Origin: Bacteroidales bacterium
Lineage (GTDB): Bacteria > Bacteroidota > Bacteroidia > Bacteroidales > B18-G4
DNA: 34,128 nucleotides
Reading direction: 5' to 3'
NCBI GenBank assembly: GCA_030606625.1
Contig: JAUWGC010000006.1
Location: 1 to 34,128 of the forward strand
The notes under the pieces: model-generated
The model's input: the letters and a program-made list of their open reading frames with translations, nothing else
What the model was told of the DNA's origin: nothing
Database searches by the model: none
Part shown: in pieces, positions 19,188-28,949 of the stretch
Layout: each line of letters begins with the position of its first letter
Numbering within the stretch: the stretch's first letter is position 1
Translations under genes and position numbers: made by a program

Positions 19188-22100
19188 ATGTATTTTATCT
19201 GTAAAATAGATTATGTGAGAATAAGATATTTCATCGTTACACTGGTCATATTTTTTATGTCCTTTATTGCTGCTGCCAATCCTGACGATTCAAGAAGGGT
19301 TCTTAATTGGCAACCCATTCAGAAATTCAGGATAACAGATGAACAAGTAATATACCAGTTGTATTTTGATGGTGCTATATATACAACCCGGTCACCCGGA
19401 ATACCACTTTATTCAGAAAGATTCCCAATACAGATAACTAGTGCAAAGATTAGTGCTCAATTGATAAATAAACAATTTGAGGAAATTAATGATCCAAACC
19501 TGACTAAAATAGCCGTGTTATCATTTATCAAAGACAGGATCATGGTTGATGCCTCAGTGGTTTTTGAGCGCAAGGTTCCTTTTGCTGTTGTCTCATTTAT
19601 ACCAATGAGAAAAAACTCTTCTACAGGTAAGTATGAAAAGTTGGTATCATTTGAAATAAAAATGGAAGTGGACGAAGATTTATCCGTAAGAAAATATTCT
19701 TTAAGGCCTTTTAAGCAGAATTCTGTGTTGGCTATGGGCAATTGGTATAAGATCGCTGTCAATAAGACAGGAATCCATAAATTATCATACAACGACCTTG
19801 CCAATATGGGAATGCCGGTAGCTTCAATTGATCCAAGGAATATAAGTGTCTATGGTAATGGTGGAGGGATGTTGCCCGAAAAAATATCTTCTTTCAGATA
19901 TGATGACCTGATGGAAAATGCAATTGAAGTTGTAGGTGAAGATGATGGAAGTTTCGATCCCAATGATTATGTCCTGTTTTATGCTGAATCTCCACATATC
20001 TGGAATTATAATCCTGTGAACGATGAATTCAATCATATAATTAATATTTATTCAGATTACACATATTATTTCATAACTGCAGACCAGGGCCAGGGAAAGC
20101 GCATTATGAACCAGGCCTCTGTTGGAACCACACCTACCCATTATGTTGACAGGTTTACAGATCACAGCTATTATGAATTGGACAAAGTGAATCTCGTTAA
20201 TACCGGCAGGACCTGGTTCGATTATCCTCCATTTGATATTACAACCTCTTATAATTACAGTTTTACCTTTCCGAATATTGACTTAAGTATTCCTGTTTTT
20301 ATTAAAAGCTCTGTTGCAGCCAGGTCATTCACAACAAGTAATTTCAAATATTATTATAACAATGGCCTGATTATGACCATTAGCGTGGATAAAATATCAA
20401 ATTCTGCTTTCTCCGCCTATGCCAAATCAAAAACAGGAAAAACCACTTTCTATGCCACCGGAACCGCTATCAATCTCCGTGTTGACTATAACAAAACTTC
20501 CACTGGTGCAATAGGCTGGATGGATTACATAGAGTTGAATGCGGTGAGGTTTTTGAAATATACCGGAAGCCAGATGTCATTCAGGAATACGGAGTCTGTG
20601 GGGATTGGGAATGTGGCGGAATTCATCGTTCAGAATGCTACATCATTAGTCCGGATTTGGAATGTTACTGATCCGCTGAATATTGCCAGGGTTAATGCAA
20701 CTTTAAACGGGACAAATCTTAGTTACAGGCTTCAGACGGATTCATTACAGGAATTTATAGCATTTAATGGCACTGCCTACTATACTTCTTTCTTTATTAA
20801 GAAGGTGGAAAATCAAAACCTGCATGGGATCAGCCAAAATGATATGATCATTGTCAGCTATCCTTCCTTCCTTAGCGAAGCATATAGATTGGCTGGCCAC
20901 CATCAGGAAATGGATGGTTTGAGTGTGTTTGTAGTGGAACCTGAAAAATTGTACAATGAATTCTCCTCCGGCGCTCAGGATATTACGGCCATCAGGGACT
21001 TTATGAAAATGTTGTATGACAAGGCCACGCCTGGAAAAGAAACCCGGTATTTGCTGTTATTCGGTGATGCTTCTTTTGATTATAAGAACAGAATTGAAAA
21101 CAATACGAATTTTGTTCCTACATGGGAAGATACAAAGTCTTTAGCCATCTCCAGTTCCATTGCGACTGATGATTATTATGGCTTCCTTGATGATAACGAA
21201 GGAACCAGTGTAAAAGAAACCCTGGATCTGGGTATCGGCAGGATGCCTGTTCGATCTGTCGAACAAGCCAGGGATGCCGTGAATAAATCAATTCATTATG
21301 CCGGAAATCAACCTGAAGTGATGGGTAGTTGGCGTAATGTGGTCTGTTTTGTAGCCGATGATGAAGATGGAAATATGCATATAAACCATGCAGAACAAAT
21401 GGCTAAAAGAATTGATACGACATATAAAAATTACAATATTGATAAGATATATGTTGATGCCTATCCTCAGGTTTCCACACCTGGCGGACAACGATCCCCT
21501 GAAGTTAATGCGGCGATCAACAGGAAGATTGAAAAAGGTACCCTGATCATGAATTATACGGGCCATGGGGGAGAAGTTGGCTGGGGCCATGAAAGAATAC
21601 TGAATATATCCGATATTAATGCATGGTCAAATTTTGATAAGCTATCGGTCTTTATCACTGCCACTTGTGAATTTAGCCGCTATGACGATCCTGAAAGAAC
21701 TTCTGCAGGGGAACTGGTATTCCTTAATCCTGTTGGTGGTGCTGTGAGCATGTTTACAACTGCCAGGGCAACTTATGGAAGTTCTAATTTCCACCTTAAC
21801 AGCGCAATTTATGATTACGCATTTGAGAAAATTAATGGAGAATACCCCAGGTTTGGCGATCTGATAATGATGGCGAAAAACCAAAGTGGATATGTTACTG
21901 AGAATGACAAGAAATTCATTTTGTTTGGAGACCCGGCAATTCATCTGGCTTATCCTCAATTCAATGTAGTGACTAATACGATCAATGGTACTGTTGTGAA
22001 TATTATTCCTGATACACTTAAAGCATTAAAAAAGATTACCGTTACAGGAGAGATTCAGGATGATAACAGTAATAAGATCCATGGATTCAACGGCATCATT

Positions 22101-23048
22101 TACCCCATTGTATTTGATAAACCTTCAAAGGTCAAAACACTGGCTTCTGATCCTTCCAGTTATCCCTATATCTTTGAAATAAGAAACAGCATTTTATACA
22201 AGGGTATGGCGAGTATAACTAACGGTGAATTTTCCTTTACGTTCATTGTTCCAAAAGATATTGCGTATCAGTTCGGGTATGGCAAAATCAGCTACTATGC
22301 TAATAATCCATCTGATGATGCGAGTGGTTACTATGAAAATGTCATAATAGGGGGCTATGAAAGTGGTGTCGTGGTTGATGACACAGGACCGGAAATAGAA
22401 ATATATATGAATGACGATAGTTTTGTCTTTGGTGGAATTACAGATGAAAACCCGGTATTGTTGGCTTTTATGATTGATTCAAGCGGTATAAATACTGTTG
22501 GTAATGGAATAGGACATGATATCGTCACGGTACTGGATAAGAACACGGATAAATCCATCAATCTCAATGATTATTATGAAGCGGACATGGATAGCTATAA
22601 AAGCGGTTCAATAAGGTATCCGTTCTCGGAACTTGAAGATGGATTGCATACCCTGAGTTTGAAAGTCTGGGATGTTTATAACAATTCATCATCGGCATAT
22701 ACTGAATTTGTTGTTGCCGAATCAGCAGAGCTGGCCATAGAACATATATTGAATTATCCCAACCCATTTACAACTCATACGGAATTTTATTTTGAACATA
22801 ATCAACCAAACTCGACACTTGAAGTACTTCTGCAGGTTTTTACTATCTCAGGAAGGCTTGTGTACTCATATAATGATATAATTATAACAAACGGATTCAG
22901 ATCAGGGCCGATTCCACCTTATGGATGGGATGGAATGGATGATTTCGGCGACTGCCTGGGCAGAGGTGTCTACTTATATAAGTTCGGAGTGAGAACAATG
23001 GATGGATCTTATGCAAATAAACTGGAGAAATTGGTCATCCTGAGATAA
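19188..23048 (+). CDS. porU: Type IX secretion system sortase PorU (gingipain-like C25 peptidase), copy 1
   Basis: 1286 aa; FSSGAQDITAIRDFMKMLYDKA, LLLFGDASFDYKNR, NYTGHGGEVGWGHERIL (His), ITATCEFSRYDDPERTSAGE (Cys), LFGDPAIHLAYP, C-terminal domain NYPNPFTTHTEF..GRGVYLYKFGVRT. Confidence 0.92.
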   Translation: MYFICKIDYVRIRYFIVTLVIFFMSFIAAANPDDSRRVLNWQPIQKFRITDEQVIYQLYFDGAIYTTRSPGIPLYSERFPIQITSAKISAQLINKQFEEINDPNLTKIAVLSFIKDRIMVDASVVFERKVPFAVVSFIPMRKNSSTGKYEKLVSFEIKMEVDEDLSVRKYSLRPFKQNSVLAMGNWYKIAVNKTGIHKLSYNDLANMGMPVASIDPRNISVYGNGGGMLPEKISSFRYDDLMENAIEVVGEDDGSFDPNDYVLFYAESPHIWNYNPVNDEFNHIINIYSDYTYYFITADQGQGKRIMNQASVGTTPTHYVDRFTDHSYYELDKVNLVNTGRTWFDYPPFDITTSYNYSFTFPNIDLSIPVFIKSSVAARSFTTSNFKYYYNNGLIMTISVDKISNSAFSAYAKSKTGKTTFYATGTAINLRVDYNKTSTGAIGWMDYIELNAVRFLKYTGSQMSFRNTESVGIGNVAEFIVQNATSLVRIWNVTDPLNIARVNATLNGTNLSYRLQTDSLQEFIAFNGTAYYTSFFIKKVENQNLHGISQNDMIIVSYPSFLSEAYRLAGHHQEMDGLSVFVVEPEKLYNEFSSGAQDITAIRDFMKMLYDKATPGKETRYLLLFGDASFDYKNRIENNTNFVPTWEDTKSLAISSSIATDDYYGFLDDNEGTSVKETLDLGIGRMPVRSVEQARDAVNKSIHYAGNQPEVMGSWRNVVCFVADDEDGNMHINHAEQMAKRIDTTYKNYNIDKIYVDAYPQVSTPGGQRSPEVNAAINRKIEKGTLIMNYTGHGGEVGWGHERILNISDINAWSNFDKLSVFITATCEFSRYDDPERTSAGELVFLNPVGGAVSMFTTARATYGSSNFHLNSAIYDYAFEKINGEYPRFGDLIMMAKNQSGYVTENDKKFILFGDPAIHLAYPQFNVVTNTINGTVVNIIPDTLKALKKITVTGEIQDDNSNKIHGFNGIIYPIVFDKPSKVKTLASDPSSYPYIFEIRNSILYKGMASITNGEFSFTFIVPKDIAYQFGYGKISYYANNPSDDASGYYENVIIGGYESGVVVDDTGPEIEIYMNDDSFVFGGITDENPVLLAFMIDSSGINTVGNGIGHDIVTVLDKNTDKSINLNDYYEADMDSYKSGSIRYPFSELEDGLHTLSLKVWDVYNNSSSAYTEFVVAESAELAIEHILNYPNPFTTHTEFYFEHNQPNSTLEVLLQVFTISGRLVYSYNDIIITNGFRSGPIPPYGWDGMDDFGDCLGRGVYLYKFGVRTMDGSYANKLEKLVILR

Positions 23049-23072
23049 ATTGCCAATAAATATTGGCAATTT
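23047..23072 (+). terminator. Terminator-like perfect hairpin between the two porU genes
   Basis: AAATTGCCAATA-AA-TATTGGCAATTT: 12-nt perfectly complementary arms, overlapping the last two bases of the porU1 stop codon, followed by T and G. Confidence 0.6.
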
Positions 23073-23132
23073 TGTGCAACCAAATGAATAATGCTACTGT
23101 CTATGTTAAAACAATTAGTAATAGATTAATAT

Positions 23133-26100
23133 ATGTATAGATATATACTATTGATTTTCTTATTATTCTCAACCCTGATTTCTCCTGGTAATGATCAGGT
23201 GTACCAAAAGAAAATCGTATGGCATGATATACAAAAGATATATCTGACAGATGATATTTACACTTATATTTTAACTTTTAAAGGTTCTTTACTGGATCAA
23301 CAAACCGGATTTTTACCTGTCTTTTCGGAGCGTATTAAGCTGAATTCCAATAATGTCATAATAACGGCACATATCAGGAATGCCTTCTATGACACAATAC
23401 CTGATAATGAGATCATATTGCTGGAAGACCGGGATTTGATAAGTGCTGATATTGAAGTCAGGACAAGTATTGTTTTCGAGCGTAAAAAACCATTTGCAGA
23501 TATTTCATTTGTTCCGATAAGAAAAAATCCTGAAAAAGGGATCTTTGAAAAGCTTTTATCATTTGAACTGGTACTTGAGATCAAACAAGGGCCTCAATAC
23601 ATTACCGGCAGTCGTGATTTTTATGCAATGAATTCAGTGCTGGCAACAGGTGAATGGTATAGAATAGGGATTCATAACACAGGCATACACATCATTACAT
23701 ACAATGATCTGGTTAACATGGGGATCGATGTTGTATCTGTTAACCCTGATAATATCAGGATATTCGGCAATGGTAACGGTATGTTGCCTGAAGCCAATGG
23801 AGAGAACAGGTATGATGACTTGATTGAAAATCCTATTATGATAATAGGAGGGGGCGACGGACAGTTTGATGAAACGGATTATATTTTGTTTTATGGCCTT
23901 GGCCCAACAGAGTGGAGATATAACCAGTTCAACGGATTATTTGAACATCAACTCAATTTGTATACTGATAATTCTTATTATTTCCTGAACACAGACCTGG
24001 GTGCCGGGAAGAGAATCACTCAGGATACACTGGTCACTACAGAGCCTACTGATACAATATCAGCATTTACCGATTATGCCTTTCATGAATGGGAAAATGT
24101 TAATATTTTGAAAACCGGAAAATTATGGTTTGGCGAAATTTATGATGATATCACTTCATATGATTACCAGTTTACCTTTCCCTATATTGACCTTGGTTCC
24201 AAGGTAAGCATAAAAACTAATATGGCTGCCAGATCCAGTGTTAACAGTAACTTTGACTTTTACACCGATGGAATAATGATCCTTTCAACAGAGATAAACA
24301 AGATCAACGTGCTTTCCACTATTTATGCATATTCAACAACACCTGATTCTGTGAGTTTCTATCCATCAGATAAAGATATAACGATCACTGTTGATTTTAA
24401 TCAAACCAGCGACATAGCTATTGGCTGGATGAATTATATCGAACTGAATGCCAGGAGACACCTGATATTTGATGGTGGGCAATTGTCATTCAGGGATAAT
24501 TATTTAACCGGGCCGGGAAATACAGGCCTTTTCAAACTGGCTAACGCTACTGCTTCCATAAATGTCTGGGATGTGACTGATATTTTTAATGTTAAGGTTA
24601 TTCCCGGATCTCTGGCCGGTAATGAATTTTCTTTTAAGATTGCTATTGATCAACTTCATGAGTTCGTTGCTTTTGATGGCACATTTTATCACCCTGTTGA
24701 CTTTGTTGAAAAGATTGAAAACCAAAACCTGCACGCATTAGCTCCGGCTGACTTTATCATTGTAAGCCATCCTTTATTTATGGATCAGGCAATACGGCTT
24801 GCACAACTGCATTATCAATATGATGATTTCACTTGTATTATTGTTACTCCCCAGGAAGTCTATAATGAATTTTCATCAGGAGCACAGGATATAACAGCGA
24901 TAAGGGATTTCTGTAAGATGATATATGATAAGGCAGATAGTACCAATATGCCCCGTTATCTTCTGTTGTTCGGGGACGGATCTTATGATCCAAAAGACAG
25001 GGGTGAAAACAAGGGAAATTTCGTGCCTGTCTTTCAATCTAAGGAATCCCTGAAACATGGTTATTCATTTGTGACAGATGATTATTTGGGTTTGTTTGAT
25101 CCTACTGAGGGTCAAAATGCTTATGGAAAAACCATTGATATTGGTATTGGTCGTTTTCCTGTTAATACCAGTGATCAGGCAAGGGAAGTTGTTGATAAAA
25201 TTGAACATTATCTCACCAGGAGTGATTCGTTGATGGGAGACTGGCGTAACCTGATCTGTTTCATCGCCGACGATGAGGATAATAATATTCATTTTAAACA
25301 GGCTGAAAGACTCCAGACAATAATAGATACATCATACACTGTATATAATATTAACAAGATATACCTGGATGCTTATAAACAGGTTTCTACTCCGAGTGGC
25401 CACAGGTATCCGGATGTTAATACCGCAATTATAGAAACTATTGAAAAAGGCGCCATTATCATCAATTATACTGGTCATGGAGGAGAAAATGGCTGGTCGC
25501 ACGAAAAAGTGTTGGATATTCCAACTATCAATTCATGGAGGAACAAGAACAATATGCCTCTGTTCATAACGTCAACGTGTTCATTCGGCCGGTTTGACGA
25601 TCCCAGTATCACATCTGCAGGTGAATGGATGATGCTGAATCCTGAAGGAGCGGGTGTAAGTTTGTTTACTACAACCCGGCTGGCATGGTCCGACCCTAAC
25701 TTTAAACTCAACCGCGTAATAATTCAGCATGCTTTTGAAAAGATTAACGGTGAGTATCCAAGACTGGGTGACCTGATGAGAATATCAAAAACCTTGATGC
25801 ACAGCAGCCAAAGTATGAAGAATTGGGCTTTACTGGGAGATCCTGCATTAATGCTTGTTTATCCGGAATATCTGGTGAAAACCATATCAATTACTCAAGA
25901 GGAAATAAAGGAGCAATCAGATACCATTCAATCCATGTCGCAAGTGACAGTACATGGTATTATTACTGATGAATCGGGCAACCAGCTTGATGGATTCAAT
26001 GGATTCCTTATACCTGCTGTTTTTGATAAAAAAATTAAAAACTATACACTTGGGAATGACCCGAGTAGCCAGGTGGTAATGTTTTACTTGCAGAATAAAG

Positions 26101-26951
26101 TTTTGTATAAGGGTAGGATAAGTATAATAAATGGGGAATTTACTTTCACATTTATAGTTCCTAAGGATATTATTTATTATTACGGTGATGGGAAAATAAG
26201 TTATTATGCATATGATACTTTAAATTACAGTGATGCACGTGGATATGAGAAGATTATTATTGGTGAAGTGAACCCGGATGCTCAAATGGATTATAATGGC
26301 CCGGAAATCACGTTATTTTTAAATGATACAAATTTTGTTTCCGGTGGATATACGGATAATAATCCCGTATTGTTAGCGTTCCTGAACGATGAACAAGGCA
26401 TCAATGCTTTCGGAAACGGTATAGGACACGATATTATAGGATATCTGGACGATGCCAGTTCTCAGTCATTTGTCCTTAATAATTTTTTTGAGCCGGATAT
26501 CGATAGTTATCAAAGCGGAAAAATAACCTATCAGCTTTATGATCTGGCGGATGGCCTGCATACTTTACATATAAAGGCTTGGGATATATATAATAACCCA
26601 ACTGAAAATAGTATTGCATTTGTGGTTAATGTTAATGGCCAGATTAACCTGAGCAGCGTTTATAATTATCCCAATCCTTTTAAAAGCAAGACGAGGTTCC
26701 AGTTTTATCATAATAAGCCTGATAATTTTTTTGATATTGATATAGAAATTTACAACATCATGGGACAATTGGTAAGGATTATTCAGCAAAGGGTTTTTGC
26801 ACAGGGTCAGAAAACCGAATTCATTGAATGGGATGGGACAAACCAAAATGGCAAAAAATTGAGCTCAGGAGCATATTTTTACAAGATGAAGGTTAGAGAT
26901 GAACAGGGAACCTATACTGAAGTTTCACAAAAATTGATCATCAGTAAATAA
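23133..26951 (+). CDS. porU: Type IX secretion system sortase PorU-like (C25 peptidase), copy 2
   Basis: 1272 aa, collinear with copy 1 throughout; FSSGAQDITAIRDFCKMIYDKA, NYTGHGGENGWSHEKVL (His), ITSTCSFGRFDDPSITSAGE (Cys), LLGDPALMLVYP, C-terminal NYPNPFKSKTRF..LSSGAYFYKMKVRD. Confidence 0.9.
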   Translation: MYRYILLIFLLFSTLISPGNDQVYQKKIVWHDIQKIYLTDDIYTYILTFKGSLLDQQTGFLPVFSERIKLNSNNVIITAHIRNAFYDTIPDNEIILLEDRDLISADIEVRTSIVFERKKPFADISFVPIRKNPEKGIFEKLLSFELVLEIKQGPQYITGSRDFYAMNSVLATGEWYRIGIHNTGIHIITYNDLVNMGIDVVSVNPDNIRIFGNGNGMLPEANGENRYDDLIENPIMIIGGGDGQFDETDYILFYGLGPTEWRYNQFNGLFEHQLNLYTDNSYYFLNTDLGAGKRITQDTLVTTEPTDTISAFTDYAFHEWENVNILKTGKLWFGEIYDDITSYDYQFTFPYIDLGSKVSIKTNMAARSSVNSNFDFYTDGIMILSTEINKINVLSTIYAYSTTPDSVSFYPSDKDITITVDFNQTSDIAIGWMNYIELNARRHLIFDGGQLSFRDNYLTGPGNTGLFKLANATASINVWDVTDIFNVKVIPGSLAGNEFSFKIAIDQLHEFVAFDGTFYHPVDFVEKIENQNLHALAPADFIIVSHPLFMDQAIRLAQLHYQYDDFTCIIVTPQEVYNEFSSGAQDITAIRDFCKMIYDKADSTNMPRYLLLFGDGSYDPKDRGENKGNFVPVFQSKESLKHGYSFVTDDYLGLFDPTEGQNAYGKTIDIGIGRFPVNTSDQAREVVDKIEHYLTRSDSLMGDWRNLICFIADDEDNNIHFKQAERLQTIIDTSYTVYNINKIYLDAYKQVSTPSGHRYPDVNTAIIETIEKGAIIINYTGHGGENGWSHEKVLDIPTINSWRNKNNMPLFITSTCSFGRFDDPSITSAGEWMMLNPEGAGVSLFTTTRLAWSDPNFKLNRVIIQHAFEKINGEYPRLGDLMRISKTLMHSSQSMKNWALLGDPALMLVYPEYLVKTISITQEEIKEQSDTIQSMSQVTVHGIITDESGNQLDGFNGFLIPAVFDKKIKNYTLGNDPSSQVVMFYLQNKVLYKGRISIINGEFTFTFIVPKDIIYYYGDGKISYYAYDTLNYSDARGYEKIIIGEVNPDAQMDYNGPEITLFLNDTNFVSGGYTDNNPVLLAFLNDEQGINAFGNGIGHDIIGYLDDASSQSFVLNNFFEPDIDSYQSGKITYQLYDLADGLHTLHIKAWDIYNNPTENSIAFVVNVNGQINLSSVYNYPNPFKSKTRFQFYHNKPDNFFDIDIEIYNIMGQLVRIIQQRVFAQGQKTEFIEWDGTNQNGKKLSSGAYFYKMKVRDEQGTYTEVSQKLIISK

Positions 26952-26980
26952 TCTTCATAATATATTCTTATAATAATCGT

Positions 26981-26988
26981 TACATTTG
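26981..26988 (+). promoter_or_regulatory. Putative -7 box for porV
   Basis: TACATTTG matches TAnnTTTG; no convincing -33 TTTG at the usual spacing. Confidence 0.35.
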
Positions 26989-27085
26989 CACTTCATTTTA
27001 ATTATGTATAGTTAAATTCTCCGCCGCACTGATAAATCGGCATATGCGGGTTGCGGTGAAAATTTATTAATAATAGCCGGATACA

Positions 27086-27101
27086 CCACCGTTTGCGGTG
27101 G
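27086..27101 (+). other. GC-rich hairpin in the porV 5' leader
   Basis: CCACCG-TTTG-CGGTGG perfect 6-bp stem in an otherwise AT-rich intergenic region. Confidence 0.55.
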
Positions 27102-27128
27102 GGAGTGGCTTCATTTAAGTAGATATCT

Positions 27129-28364
27129 ATGAAACGTTGCGGATTTATTATTATATTCTTTCTGATTTTAGTATTATGGCCTGCTTTTTATTCGTTTGGC
27201 CAGACTTATGATGAATTAGGTGGCCAGAGTAATGATTTACGGACGATAACCACTGCAGTTCCTTTCCTGATGATTGCTCCCGATGCCAGGGCCGGAGCTA
27301 TGGGAGACGCAGGTGTTGCCTCCTCACCCGATGCAAATTCCATGCACTGGAACCCTGCAAAGTACGCATTTATCAAAGATCAGATGGGTTTTTCCCTTTC
27401 ATTTACACCCTGGTTAAGAAATCTGGGCATTAATGATATATACCTCGGATATCTGGCAGGTTATTATAAAATAGATGATCGTCAGACTGTTGCTGCTACA
27501 TTGAGGTATTTCACCCTTGGTAATATATTATTTACTGATGAAGTGGGAAATCCTATTGGTAACTATAAACCAACGGAATGGACTGTGGACGGAACTTATG
27601 CGAGAAAGTTCTCTGAACACTGGTCTGGTGGTGTTGCTGCACGCTTTATATATTCTAACCTGACACAAAGTCAATACGTTGGAGGTGCTGCAACCAGCGC
27701 TGGAACTTCTATAGCTGCAGATGTATCGGTATATTATGTGAAAGATGTCAATCTGGGCAATCTCAATAGCAGTATTTCATGGGGCCTGAATATTTCCAAT
27801 ATAGGTAATAAAATCTCATATAGTGAAACAAGTATCGAAAAGGATTTCATCCCGACAAATTTTCGTACAGGCATTGCCCTGTTTATGGAGTTAGATGATT
27901 ACAACTCTCTTTCTTTTATGATTGATGTTAATAAATTATTGGTGCCAACTCCTCCCGTTTATGCCCGGAATGATACTTCAGGACAGTACATTCTAAATCC
28001 GGATGGCAGCTATAAAATTGCAAAAGGTATGGATCCTAATGTATCTGTTGTTCAGGGCATGATCCAGTCCTGGTACGATGCACCGGATGGCTTTTCAGAA
28101 GAAATGAGGGAATTTTGTTTTTCGATTGGAGTTGAATACTGGTATAACAAGCTATTTGCCATCCGTGGTGGTTTCTTTTATGAAGATAAATTCAAAGGGA
28201 ACAGGAAATTCTTTACCGTTGGCGCGGGCCTGAAGTATAGTGTTTTTTGCCTTGATTTTGCATACCTCATTCCACTTGAGCAACAAAACCCATTGGCTAA
28301 TACACTCAGATTTTCTATGCTCTTCAATTTTGAAGCATTCACTAATAAAAGTACCACTCAATAA
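27129..28364 (+). CDS. porV: Type IX secretion system outer membrane protein PorV (LptO)
   Basis: 411 aa; signal peptide, TTAVPFLMIAPDARAGAMGDAGVASSPDANSMHWNPAKYAF, TPWLRNLGINDIYLGYLAGYYK. Confidence 0.93.
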   Translation: MKRCGFIIIFFLILVLWPAFYSFGQTYDELGGQSNDLRTITTAVPFLMIAPDARAGAMGDAGVASSPDANSMHWNPAKYAFIKDQMGFSLSFTPWLRNLGINDIYLGYLAGYYKIDDRQTVAATLRYFTLGNILFTDEVGNPIGNYKPTEWTVDGTYARKFSEHWSGGVAARFIYSNLTQSQYVGGAATSAGTSIAADVSVYYVKDVNLGNLNSSISWGLNISNIGNKISYSETSIEKDFIPTNFRTGIALFMELDDYNSLSFMIDVNKLLVPTPPVYARNDTSGQYILNPDGSYKIAKGMDPNVSVVQGMIQSWYDAPDGFSEEMREFCFSIGVEYWYNKLFAIRGGFFYEDKFKGNRKFFTVGAGLKYSVFCLDFAYLIPLEQQNPLANTLRFSMLFNFEAFTNKSTTQ

Positions 28365-28369
28365 GAATA

Positions 28370-28852
28370 ATGAATTTTAGGATAGGTTTTGGAATTGATG
28401 TTCACCAATTAAAAGAAGGTGAAGAACTCTGGCTTGGTGGTTTAAGGATCCCTGCTGAAAAAGGTGCAGTTGGATATTCTGATGCCGATGTCCTGATCCA
28501 TGCTATAATTGATGCATTATTGGGGGCTTTAAATTTAAATGACATAGGTCGCCGGTTCCCGGATACTTCCCCTGAATATAAAAATATTGACAGCAAGATC
28601 TTATTGGAAAAAACTGTAAAACTCATGGCCGGCAAGGATTATGAAATTGTCAATATTGATTCAACGGTATGCATCCAGGAACCAAAAATTTCACCATACA
28701 TTGAAAGGATAAAAACAACATTAGCCACGGTAATGGATATTCCTGCGGAAAATATCAGCATCAAAGCCACAACTACTGAAAAACTTGGCTTTGAAGGAAG
28801 ACAGGAAGGTGTCTCTGCCTATGCAGTGGTTTTACTCCGGAACAAAATATAA
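28370..28852 (+). CDS. ispF: 2-C-methyl-D-erythritol 2,4-cyclodiphosphate synthase
   Basis: 160 aa; FRIGFGIDVHQLKEGEELWLGGLRIP, GYSDADVLIHAIIDALLGALNLNDIGRRFPDT, ISIKATTTEKLGFEGRQEGVSAYAVVLL. Confidence 0.96.
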   Translation: MNFRIGFGIDVHQLKEGEELWLGGLRIPAEKGAVGYSDADVLIHAIIDALLGALNLNDIGRRFPDTSPEYKNIDSKILLEKTVKLMAGKDYEIVNIDSTVCIQEPKISPYIERIKTTLATVMDIPAENISIKATTTEKLGFEGRQEGVSAYAVVLLRNKI

Positions 28853-28949
28853 ACAAGACTTCCTCATTTTTCCCAAAGGGATGTTCCGAAGGAATCACTT
28901 CGTGGCCTCTGGCATAGCCGCAACATCTCACAAACACACCAAATCAATA

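Noticed and set aside
27021-27101. tRNA or a known riboswitch upstream of porV
   Set aside because: No cloverleaf or T-loop (GTTCRA) signature, and I recognise no known riboswitch consensus; kept only as an unnamed structured leader.
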